A DNA stretch of 24,747 nucleotides from JAGTRP01 sp035655235 (GTDB lineage: Bacteria > Pseudomonadota > Gammaproteobacteria > Burkholderiales > Rhodocyclaceae). The notes beneath the pieces were generated by a model. The model saw nothing but the letters and a program-made list of their open reading frames with translations, ran no database searches and was not told the origin of the DNA. Shown here in pieces: positions 15,212 through 22,332 of the stretch. The position numbers were made by a program, and so were the translations under genes. The first letter of the stretch is position 1. Each line of letters begins with the position of its first letter. The stretch is from positions 1-24,747 of the forward strand of contig DASRUX010000079.1 of NCBI GenBank assembly GCA_035655235.1, given 5' to 3'.

Positions 15212-17344
15212 ATGACCCCAAAGAAGTCCCGCCTCCCTGCCCTGGCCCTGCCGGCCACCTTCGCCGCCAGTTGGGCGGCCGTTCAGCCGGGCTTCGCCCA
15301 GGAGCGGGTGCTGTCGGAGGTGACCGTCAGTGCTGCCGTTTCGGACATCGAAGAGCGCCGTCAATCGGCGACCCAGAAGATCATCATCGACCGCCGGGGA
15401 ATCGAGGCGACCGGTGGCCTGTACGTGGGTGAAGTCCTGAGCAAGCTGCCCGGGGTGGATGCGGGGGTGCCGAGCAGCGACGGCACCGTGGCGCTGCGCT
15501 CCCGGGGCATGGTCCGGGATTCGGTGCAGGTGCTGGTGGACGGCGAGCGCCCGCCGGGGGATGCCCGCCACGCCCTGCTGATCGTCGCCCGCATGCCGGC
15601 GGGAGAGCTGGAGAAGGTGGAGATCGTGAAGGGAGCATCGGCGGAATTCGGCAGCGCCACCCCGGTGACGGTGAACCTGATCACCAACAAGGCCAAGCGC
15701 AAGGATGCCCTGGCCTTCAAGGTGGCCGGCGGTTTCCGGGACGGCGACCCGTTCGGCCAAGTATCCGCTACCAAGACCGGCAACTCGGGAAACTGGTCCT
15801 GGAGCATCCCTTTGACCCTGAGTGAATCCCGCACGCCGGTTCGCCGCAGCCTCGACCGGCAGAGTTTCGCCGCCGGCACCCGCAGCGCCTGGCAGACGGA
15901 GGAAGAACGCGGGCACAACGCCTTTCGGGAGCTGTATTTCGGGCCGAAACTCAACTGGAAGTCCGGCTCCTCCAGCATGAGCATCTGGCCCATGCTCTTC
16001 GCCGCCCAGGGGACCCGGCGCACCGCCATCGACCTCAGCCAGTATGCCAATCCCGCTGCCGGCACCGGCCTCGCCCCCCTCCTGCACCGGGACGACCAGG
16101 AGGAAAGCAGGCGCTATGCCGGCCGTTTGCGCATCGAGGGGGATACCATGGCCGGGGAGACCAAGTATTCCGGCCGCCTGACCCTGGTGCGCAGCGCCCG
16201 CAACGGAGACACCACCCGGGACAGCCGGACCAGCCAGGCCTTCGAGCGGACCCGGCGTTATGAGACCGAAATCAACGCCGGCCTGCGCGCCGATACCGCC
16301 TGGGGCGACCACATCGCCGCCGTCGGCGCGGAATATGTGCGTTTGAACCGCAACGACGCCCAAAGGTACACGGGGAGCTTCATCGGCAGCGAAAGCGAGA
16401 CGGCCCGGACCGCCAACGCCGTGCTGTGGATCCAGGACGAATGGGCCGTCAGCAAGGCCTTCACCATGACCGGCGGCCTGCGGGGCGAGCAACTCACCCT
16501 GGCCACCTCCAGCGCCAGCCAGAGCCACAGCTTCCTGGCCCCTTCCCTGAGCACCAAGACCGAATTCGGCCAGGGCTGGCAATTCCGCACCTCCCTGGGG
16601 AGCGCCATCAAGCTTCCCAAGCTGGACGAGGTCAGCAATTCCCCGGTCCGCTCGATCAGCGCCAATACGCCCGTGGAGCCGGATCGCCGGGGCAATCCCA
16701 ACCTGCAGCCGGAACGGTCCGTCAGCCTCGACCTGGCGGTGGAGCATTACTGGCCCGGCGAAGCCGCCGTGGCGGGCCTCAACGCCTACGTGAAGAACAC
16801 CAGCGACTTCATCGAACGCCGCGCCCGGCTGGAAGGCGCCCGCTGGGTGGAGCGCCCCGACAACTTCGGGGACGCCCACCACTGGGGCCTGGAAGCGGAC
16901 GGCAAGCTGAAGAGCGAGCCCCTGGGCTGGAAGGGCGGCTCCCTACGCAGCCACTTGACCCTGCCCCACGCCCGGGTCGAGGACCGCCACCTTGGTCAGA
17001 CCCGCGCCGCCCGTGAAGTGCCGCGCTACATCCTGACCGTGGGCTACGACCAGACCGTCCCGAGCCTGGGCTCCAATTTCGGCCTGCTGCTCCAGGAAAC
17101 CGGGGAGACCCGCAGCGATGTTCCCGGCGAGCAATGGGCAAGCACCCGCCACCGCTCCATTCTCGATGCCTACTGGGTGAAGAAGCTGGACCGCACGGTC
17201 AACCTGCGTATCAACCTGCAGAACATCCTCGGCGACAAGTCCCGCCGCTCCCTGCGCGCCTATTCCGGCGGCCAGGAGTGGCAGCTGGGCAGCTCGGAAT
17301 CGATACCGCGGGCGGTTCTGTTGACCGTCGAGGGCAAGTGGTAG
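15212..17344 (+). CDS. TonB-dependent outer-membrane receptor (second of two in the operon)
   Basis: A 710-residue outer-membrane receptor. A signal peptide ends near GFAQ (residues 27-30), followed by the TonB box-like VLSEVTVSA (about 33-41). The plug has VQVLVDGERPPGDAR and VEIVKGASAEFGSATPVTVNLITNKA, where the usual YG.GA.GG element is altered to FGSATPVT. The barrel ends in ...LLTVEGKW with a terminal Trp. It is clearly different from the first receptor of the operon in length and sequence, so it is not a recent duplicate. It starts 9 bases after the preceding stop, with only a weak ribosome site (AAGA). It is the last gene of the operon; no clear terminator follows. The ligand is unknown. 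Confidence 0.92.
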   Translation: MTPKKSRLPALALPATFAASWAAVQPGFAQERVLSEVTVSAAVSDIEERRQSATQKIIIDRRGIEATGGLYVGEVLSKLPGVDAGVPSSDGTVALRSRGMVRDSVQVLVDGERPPGDARHALLIVARMPAGELEKVEIVKGASAEFGSATPVTVNLITNKAKRKDALAFKVAGGFRDGDPFGQVSATKTGNSGNWSWSIPLTLSESRTPVRRSLDRQSFAAGTRSAWQTEEERGHNAFRELYFGPKLNWKSGSSSMSIWPMLFAAQGTRRTAIDLSQYANPAAGTGLAPLLHRDDQEESRRYAGRLRIEGDTMAGETKYSGRLTLVRSARNGDTTRDSRTSQAFERTRRYETEINAGLRADTAWGDHIAAVGAEYVRLNRNDAQRYTGSFIGSESETARTANAVLWIQDEWAVSKAFTMTGGLRGEQLTLATSSASQSHSFLAPSLSTKTEFGQGWQFRTSLGSAIKLPKLDEVSNSPVRSISANTPVEPDRRGNPNLQPERSVSLDLAVEHYWPGEAAVAGLNAYVKNTSDFIERRARLEGARWVERPDNFGDAHHWGLEADGKLKSEPLGWKGGSLRSHLTLPHARVEDRHLGQTRAAREVPRYILTVGYDQTVPSLGSNFGLLLQETGETRSDVPGEQWASTRHRSILDAYWVKKLDRTVNLRINLQNILGDKSRRSLRAYSGGQEWQLGSSESIPRAVLLTVEGKW

Positions 17345-17352
17345 GGCCTCCT

Positions 17353-17454
17353 CTAGCCTTTTGCGGCCTTGCCCAGCGGTAGTCGCATCCTGACCAGGGA
17401 TTCCCACTGATGCACCACCAGCCCCGACATCACCAGGGCGATCCGCAAGCCGTC
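17353..17454 (-). pseudogene. Possible C-terminal remnant of a truncated gene
   Basis: On the minus strand, 33 codons ending in TAG read DGLRIALVMSGLVVHQWE... to ...LPLGKAAKG. Their third positions are mostly G or C, like the real genes of this chromosome and unlike the AT-richer DNA that begins just upstream at about 17455. No good start or ribosome site is seen, and the frame continues upstream only with unconvincing codons into the next gene. It could be the tail of a gene cut by insertion of the low-G+C patch, or chance. The protein family was not recognised. Confidence 0.28.
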
Positions 17455-17489
17455 GTTAGAAGTACCCGAAAGCCGACAGCCACAATGAG

Positions 17490-18179
17490 TTATCCGATAA
17501 GCGCTGCACGAACGGCATCCTGTAACTCAGAATTTCCCGCAAGTGAAATGGCGTGCTCGACAAGAGCATCTGCCAGCTCTCCATCTCCGGCCATGCTGAC
17601 AATCTGAGCCAACAATCCTACTTCTTCCACATAGATGCGAATTTCTGCATCAGTGATATCAGCCTTCCTCTCCGGCACGGAAGAGCGATTTGCCCGTTCA
17701 ATGCCTTGAATGAACCGGGATGCAAGCTGCTCTACTGCTATTTCCGGGTTGGGAATAAAACTGCGCGCTAGCTTGAAATCAAACGCTTTGACGATTGCTG
17801 GTGTTGCAACGCCAGCGCACCGCGCGGCGAAAGCCGGGTTCCTATTGCTGATTGAGCTGAACAGGTCATAGGTTGCCTCGTCGTTGCCCAACTCTCGGTT
17901 GATGGCAGTCACATCGTTGAAAAGCTCCCAATCCTCCTCGTCTTGTTGCAAGCGCTTGGTCTTCTCATTGCGGATGCTTTGTAACGCCGCCCGGGCAGGC
18001 GGATACTGTCCCGCAAGCTCAAGCCAATAACCAAGTGCGAAAGAGAGCCGAACTCCGCGCAAAGAAGGCTGTTCTTCAAGCGCATGCTCATGGAACCAAA
18101 TATATTCGCTTAAAGCCTCAGCAAACCGCCCTTCATGGGCGGCAATTCGAGCAGTACGCAGGCGTTCCTGAGCATTCAT
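17490..18179 (-). CDS. Hypothetical protein, helical repeat-like
   Basis: I do not recognise this 229-residue protein. It is predicted mostly helical, and the first 130 residues look like tetratricopeptide-type helix pairs (AHEGRFAEALSEYIWFHEHA; GYWLELAGQYPPARAALQSI; INRELGNDEATYDLFSSI). No signal peptide or membrane segment is seen, so it is probably cytoplasmic. ATG at 18179 was chosen because AGGTG lies 6 bases upstream; ATG at 18185 and GTG at 18188 are in frame and close. The DNA is visibly lower in G+C than the flanking genes: one sampled 60-base line (17641-17700) has 31 G or C, against 40 in a line of the neighbouring receptor gene (16741-16800). This suggests acquisition by transfer. 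Confidence 0.7.
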   Translation of the reverse strand: MNAQERLRTARIAAHEGRFAEALSEYIWFHEHALEEQPSLRGVRLSFALGYWLELAGQYPPARAALQSIRNEKTKRLQQDEEDWELFNDVTAINRELGNDEATYDLFSSISNRNPAFAARCAGVATPAIVKAFDFKLARSFIPNPEIAVEQLASRFIQGIERANRSSVPERKADITDAEIRIYVEEVGLLAQIVSMAGDGELADALVEHAISLAGNSELQDAVRAALIG

Positions 18180-18379
18180 TAGCATCACCTAGTCGAAGAG
18201 ATTTCTGTGCCGCATCGCGCCATTATGCCGAATGCAAGGACACCCAGAGCTTCAGTTCATGGTCGAATTGAGCCACATGGCCGTACTTCAACAGCCTCTG
18301 ATCAGCCCTGGATTCCCGACCGTCACCAGCCCGAAAATGCTATCGTCGGCCCCACGTACCACGCCCCCTCACCGCCCCA

Positions 18380-18691
18380 ATGGTCATCCGCTTTCGCTTC
18401 AATCTTCTTCTTTACCTCACCGCCCTCCTTGTGGCTCTGAAAGCCACTGATATCATCGACTGGTCCTGGGGCTGGGTTCTCGCGCCTCTCTGGCTGCCGG
18501 TGGCCGTTGTGCTTGGCCTTGGGTTGATTGGCTTCTTCTTCGCAGCGAGGTTGCTTGCGAAACTCAAGCAGTCGTTTGGCTTGCCGACGACACCGGGAAG
18601 GGAGGAGATCGTGATCAACGACGGCGACGAGGCTGCGACCCCGGACGTTCCTCCGCCCCGGCGAATCGGCAACACCTACGATCACGAGTGA
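18380..18691 (+). CDS. Small membrane protein, two membrane segments
   Basis: A 103-residue protein with two hydrophobic helices (about 8-22 and 33-62) separated by the short turn IIDWSWGWVLAPLWLP. The pattern of a first helix, then D-W-S-W, then APLW recalls the small transmembrane Fragile-X-F-like proteins common in phages and some bacterial islands; this is a remembered resemblance, not a search result. The hydrophilic C-terminus (residues 67-103) is acidic with a proline run (DVPPPRR). No Shine-Dalgarno sequence is seen before the ATG. It overlaps the next gene at TGATG, so the two are probably translated together. It lies in the atypical patch to the left of tRNA-Gly. Confidence 0.6.
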   Translation: MVIRFRFNLLLYLTALLVALKATDIIDWSWGWVLAPLWLPVAVVLGLGLIGFFFAARLLAKLKQSFGLPTTPGREEIVINDGDEAATPDVPPPRRIGNTYDHE

Positions 18692-18954
18692 TGGGGAAGA
18701 AGCGCCTCGGACGAACGGGCTTGCTGAAATGGCTGTTAGGCTTTGCGCGACCGGGTGCCACCCTGCCCCCGGAAGTGAGGAAGGCCCGTGAGGTGATAGC
18801 AGCCATCGATGCCGGAGGCGTCCCGCTGAACCCGCTCAAGATCAATGACGTTGCCCGCAATCTGGGGCTTGAGGTTTCCAGGAAAGCCCCCGTCGAGGAA
18901 ACGATACAGCGTATCCGGGCCGCCGTTCGGCGGGCTCAAACCTATCCGGAATGA
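18691..18954 (+). CDS. Hypothetical small basic protein
   Basis: I do not recognise this 87-residue protein. It begins with a basic, amphipathic stretch (MGKKRLGRTGLLKWLLGFAR). A helical region rich in Lys/Arg and Glu follows, including PLKINDVARNLGLEVSRKAP, which has the rough look of a helix-turn-helix, and ERIRAAVRR-like helices near the end. It may bind nucleic acid, but that is only an impression. The start ATG overlaps the stop of the small membrane protein gene (TGATG), so they form a two-gene unit. It ends 41 bases before the tRNA-Gly gene. Confidence 0.55.
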   Translation: MGKKRLGRTGLLKWLLGFARPGATLPPEVRKAREVIAAIDAGGVPLNPLKINDVARNLGLEVSRKAPVEETIQRIRAAVRRAQTYPE

Positions 18955-18995
18955 GCGGTCTTGGATGCGGAGGGGGCAACAGCAGAGGGGAATTC

Positions 18996-19069
18996 TGGAG
19001 CGGGCGATGGGAATCGAACCCACGGCACAAGCTTGGGAAGCTTGGGTATTACCATTATACGACGCCCGC
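18996..19069 (-). tRNA. tRNA-Gly, anticodon CCC
   Basis: A full cloverleaf can be drawn on the minus strand. The acceptor stem is GCGGGCG with CGCCCGC (19063-19069 and 19000-19006). The D arm is GTAT/ATAC around an AATGGTA loop. The anticodon stem is CAAGC/GCTTG around loop TTCCCAA, giving anticodon CCC, which reads GGG. The T arm is GTGGG/CCCAT around TTCGATT. The discriminator base is U, and CCA is encoded (18996-18998). The gene has its own promoter just upstream. Confidence 0.95.
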
Positions 19070-19086
19070 ATCGGGTCGAAGGACGC

Positions 19087-19115
19087 ATTCTAAGCGGAGA
19101 CGGCGCCGGGTTCAA
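19087..19115 (-). promoter_or_regulatory. Sigma-70 promoter of tRNA-Gly
   Basis: On the minus strand TTGAAC (19115-19110) and TAGAAT (19092-19087) are separated by exactly 17 bases. Transcription would begin near 19080, about ten bases before the mature tRNA 5' end at 19069. The -35 box begins just after the stop codon of the small exported protein gene. Confidence 0.7.
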
Positions 19116-19124
19116 TCCTCCGGG

Positions 19125-19328
19125 TCAGCTTGCTCCCTTCACCAGCGGTTTGGACAAGCCGTTCTTGGCGGCGGCGTCATCGGGTTTGACGGGTTTCGGG
19201 GCCGCGGCGGTCGCTGGTGGCTGGACCGGCGGACGGGCGGCGCCCGGGTCTTCGGGCCCGGATCCACGAGGCGCCGGCTGGCGGGCCAGCAGGGCGACGA
19301 TCAGGGCGAACAGGGCGGTGGTTTTCAA
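19125..19328 (-). CDS. Small exported Pro/Ala-rich protein
   Basis: A 67-residue product with a short signal-like N-terminus (MKTTALFALIVALLA). A low-complexity region rich in Pro, Ala and Lys follows (VQPPATAAAPKPVKPDDAAA), which could span part of the periplasm. No cysteine is present, so it is not a lipoprotein. GGAG lies 8 bases before the ATG, supporting real translation. No family was recognised. It ends 10 bases upstream of the tRNA-Gly -35 box on the same strand. Confidence 0.5.
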   Translation of the reverse strand: MKTTALFALIVALLARQPAPRGSGPEDPGAARPPVQPPATAAAPKPVKPDDAAAKNGLSKPLVKGAS

Positions 19329-19404
19329 TGCCGTAATCTCCGGCGAGCAGGCAAACTAATCTGCTCGCCCGCCGATCCGGCGTCGATACGGCAAATCCTT
19401 GTTA

Positions 19405-19435
19405 GCGGCCCTCCGGAAGCTTTACCGGAGGCCGC
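19405..19435 (-). terminator. Hairpin downstream of the flavin reductase-like gene
   Basis: GCGGCCCTCCGG (19405-19416) pairs with CCGGAGGCCGC (19425-19435), with one bulged C and an 8-base loop (AAGCTTTA). It starts 9 bases after the minus-strand stop codon at 19445. No T-run follows in that direction, so termination is likely but not certain. Confidence 0.5.
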
Positions 19436-19444
19436 CGAAGCCCC

Positions 19445-19993
19445 TTAGGCCTCCGCCAGATGGCGGTAACGCCCCCCATGGAACACCAGGGGCGGCAGGT
19501 GGGCGGCTTCGTCGAAGCGCTCCACCCGGGATACGAAAATGAGGTGGTCGCCGCCCGGATACTGGATGTCGTTCTTCACCTCGAAACGGGCGCAACAGCC
19601 CTCCAGGCGGGGGGCGCCTCCCGCGCCGGCATGCCATTCGAGGCCGGCAAAGCGGTCCACCGGCCAGGTGGCGAAGCGGTTGGAGAGATCCACCTGGTCG
19701 GCCGCCAGCACGTTGATACAGTGATGGCTCGCCTGCCGGAAGGCTTCCACGTTATGGGAGGACAGGGCCAGGCTCCACAGCACCAGGGGAGGCTCCAGGG
19801 AGACGGCCGCGAAGGAATTCACCGTCAGTCCGACCGGATTGCCGTCCGGGTCGATGGCCGTCACCACGGCAACGCCCGTGGCATAGCGCCCCAGGGTGTT
19901 GCGCAGGGCGCGGCAGTCGAAGGCGGGAGAAGCGCCGTCGGCGGCGCTCTGGGCGTCGGCTTTGGGCAGGCAATTAGTGGAGGACTGGGACAT
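19445..19993 (-). CDS. Flavin reductase-like (FMN-binding) protein
   Basis: A 182-residue protein of the flavin reductase-like domain family (PF01613), whose members use NAD(P)H to reduce FMN or FAD, often for a separate monooxygenase. Typical elements are LRNTLGRYATGVAVVTA, then GLTVNSFAAVSLEPPLVLWSL (flavin site), SSHNVEAF, INVLAADQ, and a late GDHLIFVSRV. No monooxygenase partner is adjacent, so its physiological partner is unknown. ATG at 19993 was chosen; an upstream in-frame Met at 20101 would run into mutY and across the promoter. A good sigma-70 promoter lies 34 bases upstream on the minus strand. The N-terminal 25 residues before the domain are polar and may be disordered. Confidence 0.85.
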   Translation of the reverse strand: MSQSSTNCLPKADAQSAADGASPAFDCRALRNTLGRYATGVAVVTAIDPDGNPVGLTVNSFAAVSLEPPLVLWSLALSSHNVEAFRQASHHCINVLAADQVDLSNRFATWPVDRFAGLEWHAGAGGAPRLEGCCARFEVKNDIQYPGGDHLIFVSRVERFDEAAHLPPLVFHGGRYRHLAEA

Positions 19994-20026
19994 CGGGACT
20001 GGCCTTGCGGCTCGCGAAAAGCGCGT

Positions 20027-20055
20027 ATTATCGGCCTCCCCCCAAGACCTGTCGA
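20027..20055 (-). promoter_or_regulatory. Sigma-70 promoter of the flavin reductase-like gene
   Basis: On the minus strand TCGACA (20055-20050) and GATAAT (20032-20027) are separated by 17 bases; each differs from consensus by one base. The -10 overlaps a plus-strand TATTAT (20026-20031) that could serve mutY with a weak TTGCGG (20005-20010, 15-base spacer). The two divergent genes may thus share overlapping -10 elements. Confidence 0.6.
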
Positions 20056-20063
20056 GGCAGCCC

Positions 20064-21107
20064 TTGACGCAGACGACCCAGAGTTTCGCCCAACGCCTCA
20101 TCCGCTGGCAGAAGGAACATGGCCGCCACGGCCTGCCCTGGCAGCAGAGCCGGGACCCTTACCGCATCTGGCTGTCGGAAATCATGCTGCAGCAGACTCA
20201 GGTGGCGACGGTAATTCCCTATTACCTGCGTTTCCTGGAACGCTTCCCCGACGTGGCCGCCCTGGCCGCCGCCAGCCCGGCGGCCGTGTCCGAATCCTGG
20301 GCCGGGCTGGGCTACTACGCCCGGGCCCGCAACCTGCACCGCTGCGCCCAGTTGGTGATGGAGAAGCATGGCGGCCGTTTCCCCGAATCGTCCGCCGCCC
20401 TGGCCGAGCTGCCCGGCGTCGGCCCGTCCACAGCCGCCGCCATCGCCGGCTTCGCCTGGGGCGAACGGGCCGCCATCCTGGACGGCAACGTCAAGCGGGT
20501 CTTCTGCCGGCATTTTGGGATCGAAGGTTTCCCGGGGAGCACGGCGGTGGACCGCTCCCTGTGGTCCCTCGCCAACTCCCTGCTGCCGGACGGAGATATC
20601 GAGGCCTACACCCAGGGCCTCATGGACCTGGGCGCCACGGTCTGCACCCGCGGCCGCCCGGCTTGCGGCGCCTGCCCGATGCAAGGCACCTGCGTCGCCT
20701 TCCGGGAAGGTCGCCAGGCCGAATTGCCCGTCCCCCGCCCCCGCCCCACCCTGCCGGAGCGGGACACCACCCTGGTGCTTATCAGCGACGGCCAACACCT
20801 GCTTCTGGAGCGCCGTCCCCCGGCCGGCATCTGGGGCGGCCTCCTGGTGCCCCCCGAGGGCGAGCCGGATGCCGTCCTCGCCCGCCTGGGGCTAGTGGCG
20901 GTGGAGATGGCGGAGTTGCCCCTCCTGCGGCACACCTTCACCCATTTCCGCCTCCACATCCGGCCGGTGCTGTGCCGGGTCGCCCCGGACACCCGCCTGG
21001 TAGCCGAAGGGAACCTGGAATGGGTGGCGCTGGATTTCGCTCCCGAGGCCGGCGTCCCGACGCCGGTGAAGAAGCTGATCAGGCAGGCTGCCAGCGCAGG
21101 GGGTTGA
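20064..21107 (+). CDS. mutY: MutY, A/G-specific adenine glycosylase
   Basis: Removes adenine mispaired with 8-oxoguanine in base excision repair. The 347 residues match the family. Seen are the adenine-pocket segment LSEIMLQQTQVATVIPYY with catalytic Glu39, the helix-hairpin-helix LPGVGPSTAAAIAGFA (116-131), catalytic Asp140 (ILDGNVKRV), the iron-sulphur loop C194-x6-C201-x2-C204-x5-C210, and a C-terminal NUDIX-like 8-oxoG recognition domain (from about 245, with HTFTHFRLHIRP). TTG at 20064 is taken as start because GAGG lies 6 bases upstream, no in-frame ATG or GTG is near, and the first internal Met would remove Glu39. The gene's 3' end overlaps the convergent HD-GYP gene by 29 bases. Confidence 0.95.
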   Translation: MTQTTQSFAQRLIRWQKEHGRHGLPWQQSRDPYRIWLSEIMLQQTQVATVIPYYLRFLERFPDVAALAAASPAAVSESWAGLGYYARARNLHRCAQLVMEKHGGRFPESSAALAELPGVGPSTAAAIAGFAWGERAAILDGNVKRVFCRHFGIEGFPGSTAVDRSLWSLANSLLPDGDIEAYTQGLMDLGATVCTRGRPACGACPMQGTCVAFREGRQAELPVPRPRPTLPERDTTLVLISDGQHLLLERRPPAGIWGGLLVPPEGEPDAVLARLGLVAVEMAELPLLRHTFTHFRLHIRPVLCRVAPDTRLVAEGNLEWVALDFAPEAGVPTPVKKLIRQAASAGG

Positions 21108-22287
21108 GTCCCCAGGACTCGAATTCCTCGGCCCGCACCACCTGCCCGAAGTGGTTGCCGTGGCGGCGGGAGAGGTCCACTTCCATGGGGGTGACGTATT
21201 GCCGGCGGCCGGCGTGGTAGATCACCCGCACCACCGGGCGCAGCAGGTCGTCCGGGTGGACCTCCGCCACCACCGCCAGATGGCCGCTTTCCAGCCGCAC
21301 CAGGCTCCCCACCGGATAGACGCCGACGGTGTGGACGAAGCCCGCCACCGTCTCCGGGTCGAACAGGGTGCCACCCGCCTCGTACACCTTGCGCACCGCA
21401 GCCGCCGGGGACAGGGCGCGCCGATAGGGGCGGTCCGAGGTCATGGCGTCGTAGCTGTCCACGATGGCGGCCATGCGGCCGGCCAGGGAGATGTCCTCCC
21501 CCGCCATGCGGTAGGGGTAACCGGAGCCGTCGAAGCGCTCATGGTGTTCCAGGACCACCGCCAGGGCGGGTTCCGGCAGGCGGGTGGTGGCGTCCAGCAC
21601 CATCAGGCCTTCCGCCACATGGGAATGGAGCAGGGCCCGCTCGTCGCTGGACAGCCGGCCCGGCCGGGCGATGAGGTCCTGGTCGAGGGCGGCGTGGCCC
21701 ACGTCCTGGACCAGGGTGCCGAGGGCCAGCTTCTCGATCCGGGTCTGGCTCAGGCCCTGCTGGCGAGCCAGGGCGATCATCAGGGCGGTGGTGGCCACGG
21801 CGTGGTGGGTGGCGTAGGTGTCGATGCGCTTCAGGCGGGCCAGGGGCGCCAGGCCGTCGGGGTTGCGGGCCACCGACTCGATCATCTTGCCGATGACCGG
21901 TTCCAGCCGGCCCAACTCGACGTTGCGGCCGGCGGAGGCAGCCTGGTGGAGGTCGTCCACCAGGGCGGTCGCCTGGCGCAGGAGCTTGGCCGCCCGCCGG
22001 CGCTCCTCCCCAAGGGAGATGGTCCGGCCCAGACGTAGCCGCTCGCCCAGGGGCAGGACGGGAACCCGGCGGCCGGGCCGGGAGGCTTCCTTGCCGGCGG
22101 GAAGATCGCTGCCCCGGGCGGTGTCGATGCTGACTTCGGTCACCCCGTCGGCAATCAGGCGCCGTACCATGGCTTCGTCCTCGATCCGGAACTGGCGGCG
22201 CCACAGGCTGTGCTCGAACCAGTTTCGGTGCAGATCGACCACGTACATACCGGGGATGAGTTTTTCAGCAGGAATCTTCCGGATCAT
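21079..22287 (-). CDS. HD-GYP domain protein with a degenerate HD motif
   Basis: A 402-residue protein with an N-terminal DUF3391-like domain (about 5-130, beginning KIPAEKLIPGMYVVDLHRNW) and an HD-GYP domain (about 150-330). Intact HD-GYP proteins hydrolyse cyclic di-GMP. Here the metal-binding HD dyad reads VQDVGHA (Q194-D195, with H198 in place of the usual Lys), while the second signature HHERFDGSGYP (248-258) is kept. A His-to-Gln change at the HD dyad normally abolishes metal binding, so the protein is probably not a phosphodiesterase and may act as a c-di-GMP-sensing or partner-binding protein; this is inference. It is the downstream paralogue of the HD-GYP gene at 22902-24107, same strand, with one small gene between. 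Confidence 0.9.
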   Translation of the reverse strand: MIRKIPAEKLIPGMYVVDLHRNWFEHSLWRRQFRIEDEAMVRRLIADGVTEVSIDTARGSDLPAGKEASRPGRRVPVLPLGERLRLGRTISLGEERRRAAKLLRQATALVDDLHQAASAGRNVELGRLEPVIGKMIESVARNPDGLAPLARLKRIDTYATHHAVATTALMIALARQQGLSQTRIEKLALGTLVQDVGHAALDQDLIARPGRLSSDERALLHSHVAEGLMVLDATTRLPEPALAVVLEHHERFDGSGYPYRMAGEDISLAGRMAAIVDSYDAMTSDRPYRRALSPAAAVRKVYEAGGTLFDPETVAGFVHTVGVYPVGSLVRLESGHLAVVAEVHPDDLLRPVVRVIYHAGRRQYVTPMEVDLSRRHGNHFGQVVRAEEFESWGLNPLRWQPA

Positions 22288-22332
22288 CGTCCTTCGTCTT
22301 CCTCCTGGCCGGCGGCGTTCAGGGGGCCGCTG

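Noticed and set aside
14825..16882. A 685-codon minus-strand open frame opposite the second TonB receptor
   Set aside because: Same reasons: antisense to a receptor with plug motifs and a signal peptide, and a translation of featureless composition.
17455..18995. A complete integrative element attached at tRNA-Gly
   Set aside because: No integrase or transposase gene and no direct repeat of the tRNA 3' end were found, so only a possible remnant is reported.
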